From the NCBI GenBank assembly GCA_026874595.1, contig CM049309.1, forward strand, positions 38,271,079 through 38,335,078: a stretch of DNA of 64,000 bases, given 5' to 3'. This DNA is from Sipunculus nudus. Lineage: Eukaryota; Annelida; Sipuncula; Golfingiida; Sipunculidae. Position numbers and translations under genes: made by a program. Below the pieces are notes generated by a model, which saw only the letters and a program-made list of their open reading frames with translations, searched no databases and was not told the DNA's origin. Positions 1 through 10,541 of the stretch are shown here, one piece after another. The first letter of the stretch is position 1. Each line of letters opens with the position of its first letter.

Positions 1-1346
1 ATTGGGGTCATGACCTTTCCTATGAGAGTGGCCTTGACCCTGAATATTGCCATATATGGTGAAAATCAGACCAAATCATAAATATCTCAATAAAGGGTGC
101 ATGAATTGGTCCTAAGATAAAATTGAACAAAGATCTTGGATAGCTTTGCCTTCTGTGAAAGACAGGGGGGCCACCTTCTGTCCTTTTCTTGTTTTCGGGC
201 CTTGTAATTACCCATCATTGCCATTTAACACTACTGTGAGCATTCTAAGTCTAAAACTAATGGACAGATTGGGCTGAAATTGTGCATGTCCATTGATCTT
301 GGATACCTCCATCTTGTATTCAAGACTAGTGGCCCTATCTGCAATCGTAATTGTGTGGCATCCATCCATACCTTTGCTTACGGTGGAGGTATTTGTCTGA
401 AATTTGGCATTTCTATCCATCTTGGAGAGTTTTCTTGTAAACCAGACAGGTCGCGCCAACTACATTTCCTTTTTGTAGAATAATTCAATGTCCTTTTCTT
501 ATGAGTGATTTTCCCTATTGGCCTGAAATTGTGCATATCCATAGGTCTTGGACTCTTCCATCTTGTACTAAAAACTGGTGGTGCCATCTGCAATTGTTTT
601 TGCGTGACATATTGGCCTGAAAATGTGCATATCAATAGATCTTGGACTCCTCCATCTTGTACTCAAGACTGGTGGTGCCATCTGCAATTGTTTTTGCATG
701 GCATCCATCTGTACATGTGCTTTGGGTTAAAAATTGCTCTTATCTCCAGATTGGTTCAAGGTATTGGTCTGAAATTTGGCATGTCCATCCATCTTGGAAA
801 GTTTTCTGGTAAACTAGACAGGTCGTGCTACCTACCTTCCCATTTCCGTAAAATAAATTAATGCTCTTTTTTTGAGGAGTGATTTGCCCTGTCGGCCTGA
901 AAATGTGCATATCCATAGTTCTTGGACTCCTCCATCTTGAACTCAAGACTAGTGGGGCCATATGCAGTCGTTTTGCCCTGGCGTCCATCTGTACATGTGC
1001 TTTGGGTGAAAATTGCTCATGTCTATGGATTCTTTCAAGATGTTGGTCTAAAATTTGGCATGTCTATCCATCTTGGAAAAATTTTCTCATAAATCAGACA
1101 GGTTGCGCCACCTTCCTTCCGGTTTCCATAAAATAAATTAATGCTCTTTTCTTAAGAGAGATTCAACATATTGGCCCCAAAATTTGGTGAAAAATATTTT
1201 TTCCAAAGTTGATAGATGGAAGAAACCTTAGTCACTTGTCAAGTGTCAGTATATGCTACTAAAGATGGGGGGCTTCTTCTTTAAGGGGGGGGGGGGATTA
1301 ATTGTCTGGAGATACTTTTGCATCTGCAGTGCCAAGAAATATCTAG
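1..1346 (+). mobile_element. Helentron-like element, family F1, right part (cut by window edge)
   Basis: Right-hand part of a repeat whose second copy lies at 13245-14966. The interior is a degenerate tandem array: the phrase 'ggcctgaaattgtgcat' recurs near 265, 522, 612 and 895, alternating with 'ggtctgaaatttggcat' near 395, 768 and 1045. The 3' end has an inverted terminal motif (attgtctggagata, 1301-1314), a short hairpin (GCA...TGCC, about 1326-1334), and CTAG at 1343-1346 followed by T. The start lies outside the window. No coding capacity is visible; short open frames here are by-products of the repeats. Family assignment (Helentron/Helitron-derived) is inferred from the end structure. 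Confidence 0.65.
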
Positions 1347-1536
1347 TTGTATTTCCTTTGTGGGATAACTTAATATCAGGCAGATTTTCAGAAATTGAGA
1401 CCTGATGAAGCCTGTTCAATTCAAATTCAAAGTTGAAGGCTTAGTGAACACAATAAATCATCAAAAAATTAAATTTTATTTCTTGTATAGACCTTAATAT
1501 CACACTTCCATGAATACCTCAACTTGTCTATTCCAG

Positions 1537-1763
1537 CAGCAATCCTTGCTCAACATATGACATCCCCACATGATGGTAGCTATTTGGACGAGCCCTCTAC
1601 CCCTAATGCCCCCACCACAGGTGCTATTAATGATACAGAGAAAGTAGAAAGAACTAAAGCACGCACAAACCATGCCAGTGGAGAACCAACAACACTGCCC
1701 CCTGCTGGGACAGAAGAAAAGCAAATCCCTGGAGAGGCACCAGCCCTTGATGACTTGAAAAAG
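1537..1763 (+). CDS. SPICE1: SPICE1 exon 1 in window (internal exon)
   Basis: Window residues 1-75. The acceptor is ...ctattccag and the first two bases complete a codon begun upstream, so the preceding intron is phase 1. The donor is AAG|gtacat, phase 0. The translation begins AILAQHMTSPHDG, is rich in Pro, Thr and Glu, looks disordered, and ends LDDLKK, which opens the conserved SPICE coiled-coil block. An alternative acceptor three bases downstream (cagcag) would remove one residue. The open frame runs on past the donor to 1901, but conservation resumes only at 2887. Confidence 0.8.
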
Positions 1764-2886
1764 GTACATAATTTATATCTTTTAATTTCATCAAACTTCT
1801 CTCCCGATGAGAGAGAAGCCACATTTATTCCTTTTAACTGTATCAAACAACCCAGGAATAACTGCTTATTACAATGGAAAATTTCTGCATCTTATCTTTG
1901 AAATCGACATTTTTCAAACAAAGAGTGGAACATTATGATATGTATGATAGTTATTTAGTGTCTGTTAAAAGATTTGATGTTCTAAAAGTAACTTGGTAAA
2001 GGATTTACTAGTATGGTCAATACCTTCCTTGAAATGTTAATAAATGGATTAAGCCTTGAATGGTAAGTCAGATTCATCATTAAATAATTCAATCAGATGT
2101 GTACCAAGCCTTTGTTCCCTTGTTCCTGTATGACACAAGCAGAAAACTCAGTACAAGTATTGATGTTTTGGACAATTTAATCACATGTATAAATATATAT
2201 CAATTACATATGTTCAGGTGGTAATCATGACATCATTTTGTAGAAATATGACAAATCAAATGATAAGACAAGCAGGGTACTTCGAAATTTAATATTTAAT
2301 TTTCATAAATAAATGTATTATGATTTTTTCCTTTATATTTATGATTTATTTGGTGACTTAACAAAATTCCTATGGATTGTCATGAAACTCATTATACATA
2401 TTTACCAATATAGTTTCTTACCTCAGTTAAATACCTTGGCAGATTTCATGCATACAAGTCAGAGGTCACAAGACATAAGATGGACGTGTTCTTGTTAAAT
2501 ACTGAATTTAAAAAACAAGTGGTCTAGAGGCCATGAAGCACATCGCAGAAATTTGACACATAACTAATGACTGTAACACATGAATTCAGGCCGGTGACCT
2601 TACCCAGGATTTTGAAAGAGATATTACCAGAACCTGACCATAGTGTCCTGGGTCTAATGATTATGATTCATTCCCTGTAAAGGGCAGAATGGTAACCAAG
2701 TCTGCCATTATGAGCAATAAGTCCAGGGATGTTACATTCACATAATGCAAAATTGATCAAGATTTGGGGTTACAATCAAATTAAACCGTGAAATTAAACT
2801 TCAGAATTGTTTAAAGTTTCCACTTATGATTGATTCTCTTTTTGTGACATAATTAATGTGTGTAACTGTCTGCTCTATATTTCCAG
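1764..2886 (+). other. SPICE1 intron with F4 repeat fragment
   Basis: A GT-AG intron (gtacat...ttccag). Bases 2351-2494 are a diverged 3' fragment of repeat family F4: they share the 'gactta...tggatt.tcatgaaactc' and 'gaggtcac' phrases with 6419-6695 and end in CTTG followed by TT. The rest is AT-rich with nothing recognised. Confidence 0.6.
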
Positions 2887-3036
2887 GTGTTGAATGGTTT
2901 AGAAACGGGTGTCTCAGAATATGAACAGCAGCTTGGTATGAGGACAGCAGCACAGCGCCCTGTCACAGAGAGTCAAGCAGGGTACACTGTTGCACTAGCA
3001 GAGTCCGTCAGCAGGCTTACCTCGTATCTCAAAGAG
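2887..3036 (+). CDS. SPICE1: SPICE1 exon 2 in window, conserved EYE block
   Basis: Window residues 76-125, 50 codons, phase 0 at both ends (ttccag|GTG ... AAAGAG|gtgtag). It begins VLNGLETGVSEYEQQLG and ends VSRLTSYLKE. Vertebrate SPICE1 has the same layout at this point: a predicted helix ending in EYE, a short polar linker, then a helix with S.L.RL..YLKE. The length and block order are among the strongest evidence for the gene identity. The gtgtag donor is weak but is the only one that keeps the frame into the next exon. Confidence 0.88.
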
Positions 3037-3062
3037 GTGTAGTATGGATTCAGTTATACTAT

Positions 3063-3508
3063 TTATAAGCCAGGGTTTACAGGTTTTACGCGGCACCTGG
3101 TTAAACCTGTTTTTTACTTTGGATAAAACCCTGGCTGGATAAAATAGGTTTTACCCAGGTATTACCCAGGATTCCTAGATTTTACCCCTAATTCTTATTG
3201 ATTAGAGTGATGTGTTCTGGAAAGCCAAACATGAATTAAGTGTGAGTGGTAAATGGCTTCTTTTAGACAAGTGATGTGGTCAGAGCCACTTGGTTTGCTA
3301 CCAATATTCACAAAATGTGTGTATAATTTCTGCTTACAAATCAGATAGAAACTAAGCTTTAGTAATGCTTGATAAAAGCTAATCAACATGGGAAAAAGCT
3401 TGGGTAAAAACTGGGTAAAACCTGGGTAAAATACTTTTAAACCAGGTTTTACCCACTGAGTTAGGTAAAATAGGTTTTACCCGGTCAAATATGAACCCTG
3501 TTATAAGC
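3063..3508. mobile_element. hAT-type MITE with 8-bp target duplication
   Basis: Element 3071-3500 starts CAGGGTT and ends AACCCTG, flanked on both sides by the identical 8-mer TTATAAGC (3063-3070, 3501-3508). An 8-bp target duplication and CAGGG ends are hallmarks of the hAT superfamily. The interior repeats 'ggttttacccagg' and its complement many times (3130-3180, 3405-3485). At 430 bp there is no transposase; it is non-autonomous. It sits in a SPICE1 intron. Confidence 0.8.
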
Positions 3509-4289
3509 ATAACATCAATTGGTTGTACAAGAAAAAACACAGTATCAGTTAGCAGGCTTTGAATTAAGGAGTTAATCATAGTCCTTTTGTGTTAGTATTT
3601 TTATCGCGAGAGTCCATTAATTTAATTTAAGTTTATATGTCTATACATTCCAATAAAACATATATATCTGAATATAAAAGTTGATTCATAATTCTCAATC
3701 GCATCATCATAAATCTCAATCTTGTCAGATAACACCACATCATGCATACAAATGTTTATTTATTTTTTTACCACAAAAATATATCTTTTAAATCTGCAAA
3801 ACAATAAATATCTAAAAATAATACTTGATTTAGATTTCACAATTTTTAATTGTGTCTCTATTTATCCACAATTTGCTTAATATTTTATAAATTTAAGCAT
3901 ACTGATGGGTTCAATTATATTTGTTAATATCATTTAAAAGAAAATTGATTTCTTTAAAAATGCTACACTACACAACATTGCATCTTCTGGATTACACCTT
4001 GAATTACTTTTTCAAGGAAAGTTTTTGCATATCAGATCTGAGTGGAAACAGCATTACCATTAAGGAAATTCAGTGAAAACAATAACAATTACTGCATAAC
4101 ACTTGGTGGGTTGGGTTTTTGCCGGGGGGGGGGGGGGGGGGGTTAATTGGGGTGTTGATATGAGAATAACTGTACACCTGTCACAGCAGGGGATCTCCCC
4201 CAGTGACTGTAACAAATCAGAAACCCTGGCATAGATGACTGCCAGTGACCTGGAGTGGGACCCTGCATCTGTAATCCGTAATCAAAGCA

Positions 4290-5029
4290 AATGGCTACAA
4301 TAGAGCCTCAAGAAAAAATCAATAACTAGCTTAATTTTCAAGCTTTTATTTCAAATTTCAGATTTAAACAAATTAATTATTTATGTTTACATGCTGTGAA
4401 AATTAAATCAATGGTACTTACAGGAAAAAAACGTGCCATGGTCAAAGTTGGGCAAAATTTAAGGTACTGATTTTATTTTTATGCTAATAACTTGAAAAAT
4501 TTACAAAATTCAGATCTTATTTTGGGTAAACAATTGAATCTTAATTAAACATAATTATATACTTGTGAAACTAGAGTCTAGTTTCAAAATTTTTCATTTT
4601 AAGTGAGTAAATATCTTTTCCTGATTTTTTACAAAGTCCATTATGTTAGGGCCCATAACTTAAAGAATTTATACTTAACAGACTATATTTCTGGCATGTA
4701 CATAGGAACTATATAGGGGAATATTTATGGTAAATATGAGGAAAAACAGATGAGTAGTTTTGATATTAGGCAGTCCTGAAGTGTGAAAATAGGTTTTAAT
4801 GAAAAATTGAGGTTTTTCCTTAATTTCTCAAAGGAACGAAGTCGCAAAGACCCAGTTTTCGGCTTGGTAGGAGATCTTGGGGACTTCTAATATTATGCTG
4901 AATTTTGGATTCCTAGGTCTTACGGTTTCAAAACGTGCCACATCTACGGATGGACGGACGGACAGACGGTGGACAACAGACAGTGGACCTCGACTATAGC
5001 TCAGATGACTTATAGTCAGCTGAGCTAAA
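4290..5029 (-). mobile_element. Helentron-like element, family F3, 5' part, minus strand
   Basis: Read on the minus strand, the start (about 5029) is TTAGCTCAGCTGAC followed by the 5' hairpin AGCTCAG...CTGAGCT, then a GTCC-rich tract (4950-4985). The body matches the plus-strand copies at 40.7, 44.5, 49.9 and 52.2 kb. The distal boundary near 4290 is approximate; the expected 3' hairpin and CTTG end is not seen, so the copy is truncated. It lies in the SPICE1 intron in antisense orientation. Confidence 0.7.
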
Positions 5030-5286
5030 AATCTTCAAATGATCTGCCCACACTTTTGCCATTCTTTCAAATTAGGGTGATGTGAATTATGTGATTATGG
5101 CATGACACAATTTATAATGCATTTGATTGCTTATGAAGGGGAATCATGGCCGCACACTTTAAAAATTACGAGCCAACGTGAATTTTGGTACAGATGGTAC
5201 CTACATCTTAGTTGTTTTATCAGTGATGTAAAATTGTTCTCCTTAACAATATGAGTAATGTCAGTCATAATCTCTATGTTATACAG

Positions 5287-5379
5287 AGTGAGAGGCGACT
5301 ACAGGCGGAGCGGATGCTGAGAGAACAGCTTGGTCAAGATGTAGCTCATCTACAAGTGATGGTAGATGCCCTCACTACA
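5287..5379 (+). CDS. SPICE1: SPICE1 exon 3 in window, coiled coil
   Basis: Window residues 126-156, exactly 31 codons, phase 0 at both ends (atacag|AGT ... ACA|gtatgt). It starts SERRLQAERMLREQLGQDV and ends MVDALTT. It is rich in Glu, Arg, Leu and Gln with heptad-like spacing and continues the helix begun in exon 2. Vertebrate SPICE1 has an equivalent stretch of charged heptads ending in IDALTA. Confidence 0.88.
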
Positions 5380-5616
5380 GTATGTATACAAATATTGGCT
5401 TTCATCCCATTATTTTTTTATTCAAAAGTGTTATAATATTGAATGTTATCATGGCATTATCAGGTTCAGTGTATGAATCTGCTTAACTGTTCAGTGCTTC
5501 CACTTGTATGTTTTCTTAAATTTGTCAAAAATAATGCTTGCTTTTTGCACTCGAGCATGGTCTGGACATTCTTAAAATAGTTAAAATTATGTTTCATAGT
5601 AACATAGTTATGGCGT

Positions 5617-5771
5617 CCCCCCCCCCCCCCCCCCCCATTAGATAAGACATCAGTTCTGTAGGACTTGAGTCCGGACTTGGATTTGAAAGTCTCAGACTCG
5701 AAGGTCAGGACCTGGCTAAAAATCAGGGTAAGTCCATCTGGAATCCAGTAAAAAAAAAAAAAAAAAAAAAA
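5617..5771. repeat. Homopolymer tracts (C)n and (A)n
   Basis: A run of about 20 C (5617-5636) and a run of about 23 A (5749-5771) in the intron. A 146-residue minus-strand open frame here (5466-5906) exists only because these runs encode poly-Gly and poly-Phe without stops; it is not a gene. Confidence 0.9.
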
Positions 5772-6418
5772 ACTACTTCCACACAGACCTGTATGCTGTG
5801 GACTTACAACACTGAAAGTTGTTGTCTGTATTTGTCGTTGATAGTGTTTGTGTGATATTATGTGAACCAGTGACTTTTGGATAGGTAAATGAAATTTGTA
5901 ACACAAATTGCTTCAAGCAAGTTCTTGGACAAGTTCAAAACAAGTTGATATTGACCTTCATCTTGAAGATCATATTTGGTCAGAAACTTTAAATCTGTTC
6001 AAAGCAGATTTTGTGTGAACACAATAACTCTTGAACAACTCAATAAATATTTGTGAAATTTGAAACCTGAACAGCTTCAAAGTTTTTGGACATGTTTAAA
6101 ACACTGTTGACCTTAACTTTCTTCTTCATGGTCACTTATGCACTGAAACTTCAAAATTTTCCCTCATTGTGTAGGGTGCAGTGTAAAAGAAAGCTTGATT
6201 TTCATATACAAGTCGTTTGAATGATTAGCTCAGAAAATTGGTGCCACTTTCATTTCAAATGTTTTAGTCCTCAGCAGTACAAGGGGGGACTACTTAAATT
6301 GTCGGTTCATGTCTGCTGGGTCTACATCACATCATCAGGTGCCTTGGTGCCAGGTCATGGCTTATTTTGATATGACAACAAACATACAACTTTCATCATA
6401 AGTTGACCCTCATTTTTT

Positions 6419-6695
6419 AATACGCCCATCATATGACGGGAGTATTATGGTATACCCACCATCTGTCCTCCGTCTGTTCATCTGTCTTTATTTAAAGAAG
6501 TCAGAGGTCACCACACTTTGGAGACACCTTGGTGACTTAACAAAAATCCTGTGGATTTTCATGAAACTCATTATACATATTAACCAATAGAGTTCCTCAC
6601 CTGAATTACTTTCTCATCAAAATTCATGCATATTTAATGAGGTCAGAGGTCACCAGACACACAACGGGTATATTATGTGGTTTGCGGTGCTCTTG
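6419..6695 (+). mobile_element. Helentron-like element, family F4, short copy
   Basis: Begins near TTAATACGCCCATC with the 5' hairpin CCCATC...GACGGG, carries 'catctgtcctccgtctgttcatctgtc', and ends GTGCTCTTG followed by TT. It shares its body with the longer copy at 32325-33218. At about 277 bp it is probably an internal deletion derivative. It lies in a SPICE1 intron. Confidence 0.65.
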
Positions 6696-6811
6696 TTAGT
6701 CACTGTGTTCTACAGATCATAGGCTTAATTTTCATAGTAAAGAAGTAGACATATTGAGTAAGAGACTGATGTGAACTGTTCTGGTGTTAAGTTTCTGTTC
6801 TGTTGACTCAG

Positions 6812-6904
6812 GATATCATTGCCACCCAAGAAGAGTATGCTGCCTTGCAGTCAGAGTTCCACAGATACAAACAGGATACGCAACATCAAATCCACTTTCT
6901 CTGT
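6812..6904 (+). CDS. SPICE1: SPICE1 exon 4 in window, coiled coil
   Basis: Window residues 157-187, 31 codons, phase 0 at both ends (actcag|GAT ... TGT|gtaagt, a consensus donor). It starts DIIATQEEYAALQSEFHRY and ends HQIHFLC, closing the conserved coiled coil; vertebrates have a matching E..A.QA....Y....D.Q...L pattern. It is the same length as exon 3, so the two exons each add 31 residues of continuous helix. Confidence 0.88.
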
Positions 6905-7721
6905 GTAAGTTCAAATGGATAATCATTATCTATTTATTACACATTAGGCAAAAAAAAAAATAAGATATGGATCTCAGGCATTTTTAGAAATTCAATACGG
7001 GCAGGCGATTGTTTTACCTTTTTTGTATGTTTCGATAAAAATGTCATATGATCAGGGAAGAGCATGATAATAACATATTTTTTTAGCTAAACAAGTAAAA
7101 GCACTACAAAACAAAGGAAATTTTATCAAAATTGTATTATTTTATCTTCTTGAAAGATAGGTCCAAGTGGCTCAATACGTTTAAGTTTCTAATGAAAATC
7201 AAAATAATAAATGTTGATCCGGGGGTTTAAACTTGATGTGGACGGTGCCTAAGAAGTGTACCTTTATTTTTTTTGGCTTACAATATGCCTTTATTTATTA
7301 CTTGGGGTCATGTATGAATGTAAGTTTCCTTATTTTCTTTGTCTTTTTCTTAGCCCAGGAACTTTGCAAATGCATAGTCATTTATGTTTATGCAACTTTA
7401 CACATTTATTCCATGAGATCTCAGGTCAGTAAATATGCACAACCTGCCATATTCTCCCATAAACTTGAACTGTCTAGCACTGAACTGCAGCCTGCGTATC
7501 ATGCTTCTGTGTATATGAAGGGGGCTTTCCCTTGTATCCTACTTATTACAGTCCACCAAATTTGCAACTAAATTTAAAAGTGATCAGTCTGCATGAATTA
7601 ACCAGAACTTTTATGAAAAAAAAAACATAACATTTATGTATTACTTACCGGTGTGTAACTTGTATTATTGAAAAAAGGAATAATTACCACCATTATGCTG
7701 AATTATGATTATTCTTCTCAG

Positions 7722-7914
7722 ACATCGCTGAACATCACAGTGCCACCTCGACCTGTGGAACACCAGCTGCCTTCAACAGTTTCTGATAGTAAACCAGTAC
7801 CCCACCAGGGGTCAGCACGGAGCATTTACGCCAAGTCTTTACCCTCAAATGGGACATTACCCACTGCAGGAATGAAACTGCCAAATGGCAACTTCATTTC
7901 AAAACCAAATACTG
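7722..7914 (+). CDS. SPICE1: SPICE1 exon 5 in window, disordered linker
   Basis: Window residues 188-251 plus the first base of residue 252. The acceptor is ttctcag|ACA and the donor CTG|gtgagt, intron phase 1. The translation starts TSLNITVPPRPVEHQLPS and is rich in Ser, Pro, Asn and Lys with no obvious fold. The open frame extends upstream to 7668, but the clear acceptor and phase-0 entry favour the start given. Vertebrate SPICE1 also has a poorly conserved polar linker here. Confidence 0.82.
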
Positions 7915-8307
7915 GTGAGTTTGATGTTCCCTGACTTATGAAGGCAAATAGCTTCCCTATAATTTACCAAATAGGATAACTGCCTCTTGTTTTTAGCTTG
8001 ACTCAAATTTTAATATTAACCAACCCAACTTCTCTTGGCAGATTTAAATATTTGTCTATATGCAAAAGCCTGTTTCTGCTTCAAATAAGATCCTTATGAA
8101 GGAAAAAGGAGTGTATAATTTTAAGAAATTTTTAGTAATTTCTCAGTGTTGCAAATGATAATTAGGTGTATATTTTTTGTAAGTGCTGTCAAAATTCAAA
8201 TATGTTCTGATGTGTATAATAATTTGATCTGGATAAGAGCTTTATGATTATTACCTGAATGCTCAGAGCAGATTCTGGAATTTAAAATGCAGCAATACAG
8301 AGGAATA

Positions 8308-8894
8308 CTGTGGTTGGTTTCATATTTGTGGGCTTTATTTTTCAGGATTTCAACATTTTTAGTATTTTGTTAGGGTACAATTTTCCAGTTTCAGTATCCA
8401 ATAAGTCAAACAGAGTATATGCAGTATTTTTATAAATTATTGAACATGAGCCCAAAATCTTAACTAGGAGCCGAGGGAACATACAAAAAGTAGACATTCT
8501 TGTTCATTATATTAAGATTCAGTAAAGCCTCTCCTAACAACCATCTCAGTATAGTGACCATCTCAAAATAACGACCACTTTTCATGGTCCCAATTTTTGT
8601 TCCTCTTTATATCAGACCTTTCTTGGACAATCACCTCGAAATTGTGACCTCTATCAAGGTTCCATTGATGGCTGTAATTTCATGGTTTGTAGGTATTGTT
8701 TACCTAAAATTTAAAAGGCGTCAGTAGTATTTATAATATCAATCTATGATTTCAGGATAACATAAGAGGCTAAACTGTACAGTTGTTCATCTGCCTAGGT
8801 GAAGCATCTTATTCATAATGGTTTAATTTTCACACATTTCCAATTCACAAATATCACAAACTTGAAACCCCTGTGAATGAAAAACCAACCGCAA
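8308..8894. mobile_element. TIR MITE, CTGTGGTTG family, with nested repeat
   Basis: Terminal inverted repeats CTGTGGTTGGTTTCA at the left and their diverged complement (...gaaaaaccaaccgcaa) at the right, flanked by TA on both sides, which suggests a Tc1/mariner-type TA target. A second copy of the same ends is at 32568-32998. Bases 8520-8690 inside it match another repeat (cagtaaagcctctcctaacaacca) whose other copy is at 15295-15473. No coding potential. Confidence 0.6.
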
Positions 8895-9009
8895 TATTCA
8901 TTTGCAGTATGTCCATATTGCACTCTTTTGAAATATGACCTGTCACTTACAAAATGTTTGTTCATTTAATTCATTTTTTATCAGCTTTACATATATTGTA
9001 TATCTATAG

Positions 9010-9105
9010 ATGGTGGGCTCCCCAGACCTGATCTACCAGCGGCCACCCTGCCTGCAGCTGCAGCAGTGCTGCTGAGTCCTCCACGACAAAGTGACAGCCC
9101 CAGAG
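9010..9105 (+). CDS. SPICE1: SPICE1 exon 6 in window, PPRQ motif
   Basis: Completes residue 252, encodes 253-283 and starts residue 284. The acceptor is tctatag and the donor CAGAG|gtcagt; both flanking introns are phase 1. The translation runs DGGLPRPDLPAATLPAAAAV and then LLSPPRQSDSPR. Vertebrate SPICE1 has a nearly identical V-L-L-T-P-P-R-Q peptide, so this small exon is a strong family marker. The S/T-P-P context suggests a proline-directed phosphosite, which is inference only. Confidence 0.85.
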
Positions 9106-9873
9106 GTCAGTATCAGCGGGGTTTGTATTAAGGATATCATAGTTATTTGAGAACTGAACACAAAAAATACATTCATACTCATCATTTTAGCAGGACTATG
9201 AAATGTAGATCTTACTTTTAAATTGAAATGTATTTCTTGAGATGGTGTAATGATCCATATAGTTTCTGAGCTGCCTTTAGTATAAAATTAATGTTATAAA
9301 CCCCTCTCATACTAGGTCCTAAAAGTCTGACCTGATTTTGATGCTTTTATTTAGTGGTTGCGGCACAGATATAACCAAGATATGCTTTTAATGCCAAACT
9401 TTCTTTTTGTGAGCCCTAATGTATGTTGATCTTGTGCATTGTTCAAAATTGTTATCTATTGTTATGTGTTAATTTGCCACCTCCAGGTTAACCCTATGAA
9501 TTCTATAGTTTTTAGCTGTACATCTGAATTATAAACTGTAATGATTTAGGGATTATGATTTTAATTATTATTGTGTATATAGATCATGATTTTGACTTAT
9601 GATTGATAGATTATGATTTTGTCTGTTATGATTTATGGTCTTTTTAGATAATGATTTGACTATAATGATTTTTAGATTCTAGACCATATTTAAACTTGGC
9701 CTTTCTATCCATAACAGCATCATATTGTAAGGGTATATTTATAAGGAGCTTAGAACTTAAAATAATTGTGGTAGTTGAAGTTGTCATTTAGACAGTGTCT
9801 CATGCCCCCATGTTTACATGCATGTTTGATATCAGTAGATATAAGATCAGTATAAATCTCTTTTTTTTTACAG

Positions 9874-10541
9874 GTACAGACCAACATGGCAGTTCAGTAA
9901 CAGTTTCCTCTCAACATCAGCAGCAGATGCCTAAGTCATACCTTGTTCCATATAGTTCCCAAAATGGCCACCAGGTGGCAGCAGGTATAGATGTAAACAA
10001 GCCGTCAGGTATCCAGGCACCAGGAAATCATGCAGCGATAGCAGGACTTCCTGGATTGACTTCAGCCACCAAGAAGAACATACTTCAGGCTGCTAACATC
10101 CCAAGGCTGCAAGAGTATGTAGCCAGACAGCAGCTACAGGAGGGAGGGATTCACAGCAGTGCTTTCCACATCCCTGAGAAACTGAGGTCAGAGCCTGGAA
10201 CCACAGACAAACAGCAGCATGTCAGCTCCAGCCAGCATGCAGAGCCTCAAAGCATGGCCTGGCAGCATCAGAAAGTGTCCACAGCAATGTCTGCTGGTTA
10301 TCAACCTCAGATACAGACTGTGACAGCAAGCAGACCTGGTGCAAATGTACCAGTGGCCCGTGTCCACCAGGACACCACCAGCCATGTGTTGTCTGGTGAC
10401 GTTCAGAACAGACTGTCTCCTGGAACCAGGATAGATGCTTCGCAAGCTGCTTGTCGTGATCTGGTTCAGCAACAGATGAGAGAGTTACAGAGACAGCACG
10501 TGGAAGCTCAGACCAAAATACAGCAACTCTTAGATCAGCAG
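9874..10541 (+). CDS. SPICE1: SPICE1 exon 7 in window, largest exon, second coiled coil
   Basis: Completes residue 284 and encodes 285-506. The acceptor follows a T-run (ttttttttacag, phase 1) and the donor is CAG|gtaggc, phase 0. The first two thirds are rich in Gln, Ser, His and Pro and probably disordered. The end, about residues 480-506, is a helix (LVQQQMRELQRQHVEAQTKI then QQLLDQQ) matching the vertebrate C-terminal coiled coil that ends in L.QLIEQQ. A short LSPG peptide just before it also has a vertebrate counterpart. Confidence 0.88.

Noticed and set aside
5466-5906. 146-codon minus-strand frame
   Set aside because: Kept open by poly-C and poly-A tracts; no family resemblance.
7233-7571. 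112-codon plus-strand frame in a SPICE1 intron
   Set aside because: Hydrophobic AT-rich translation without splice sites in a fitting phase.
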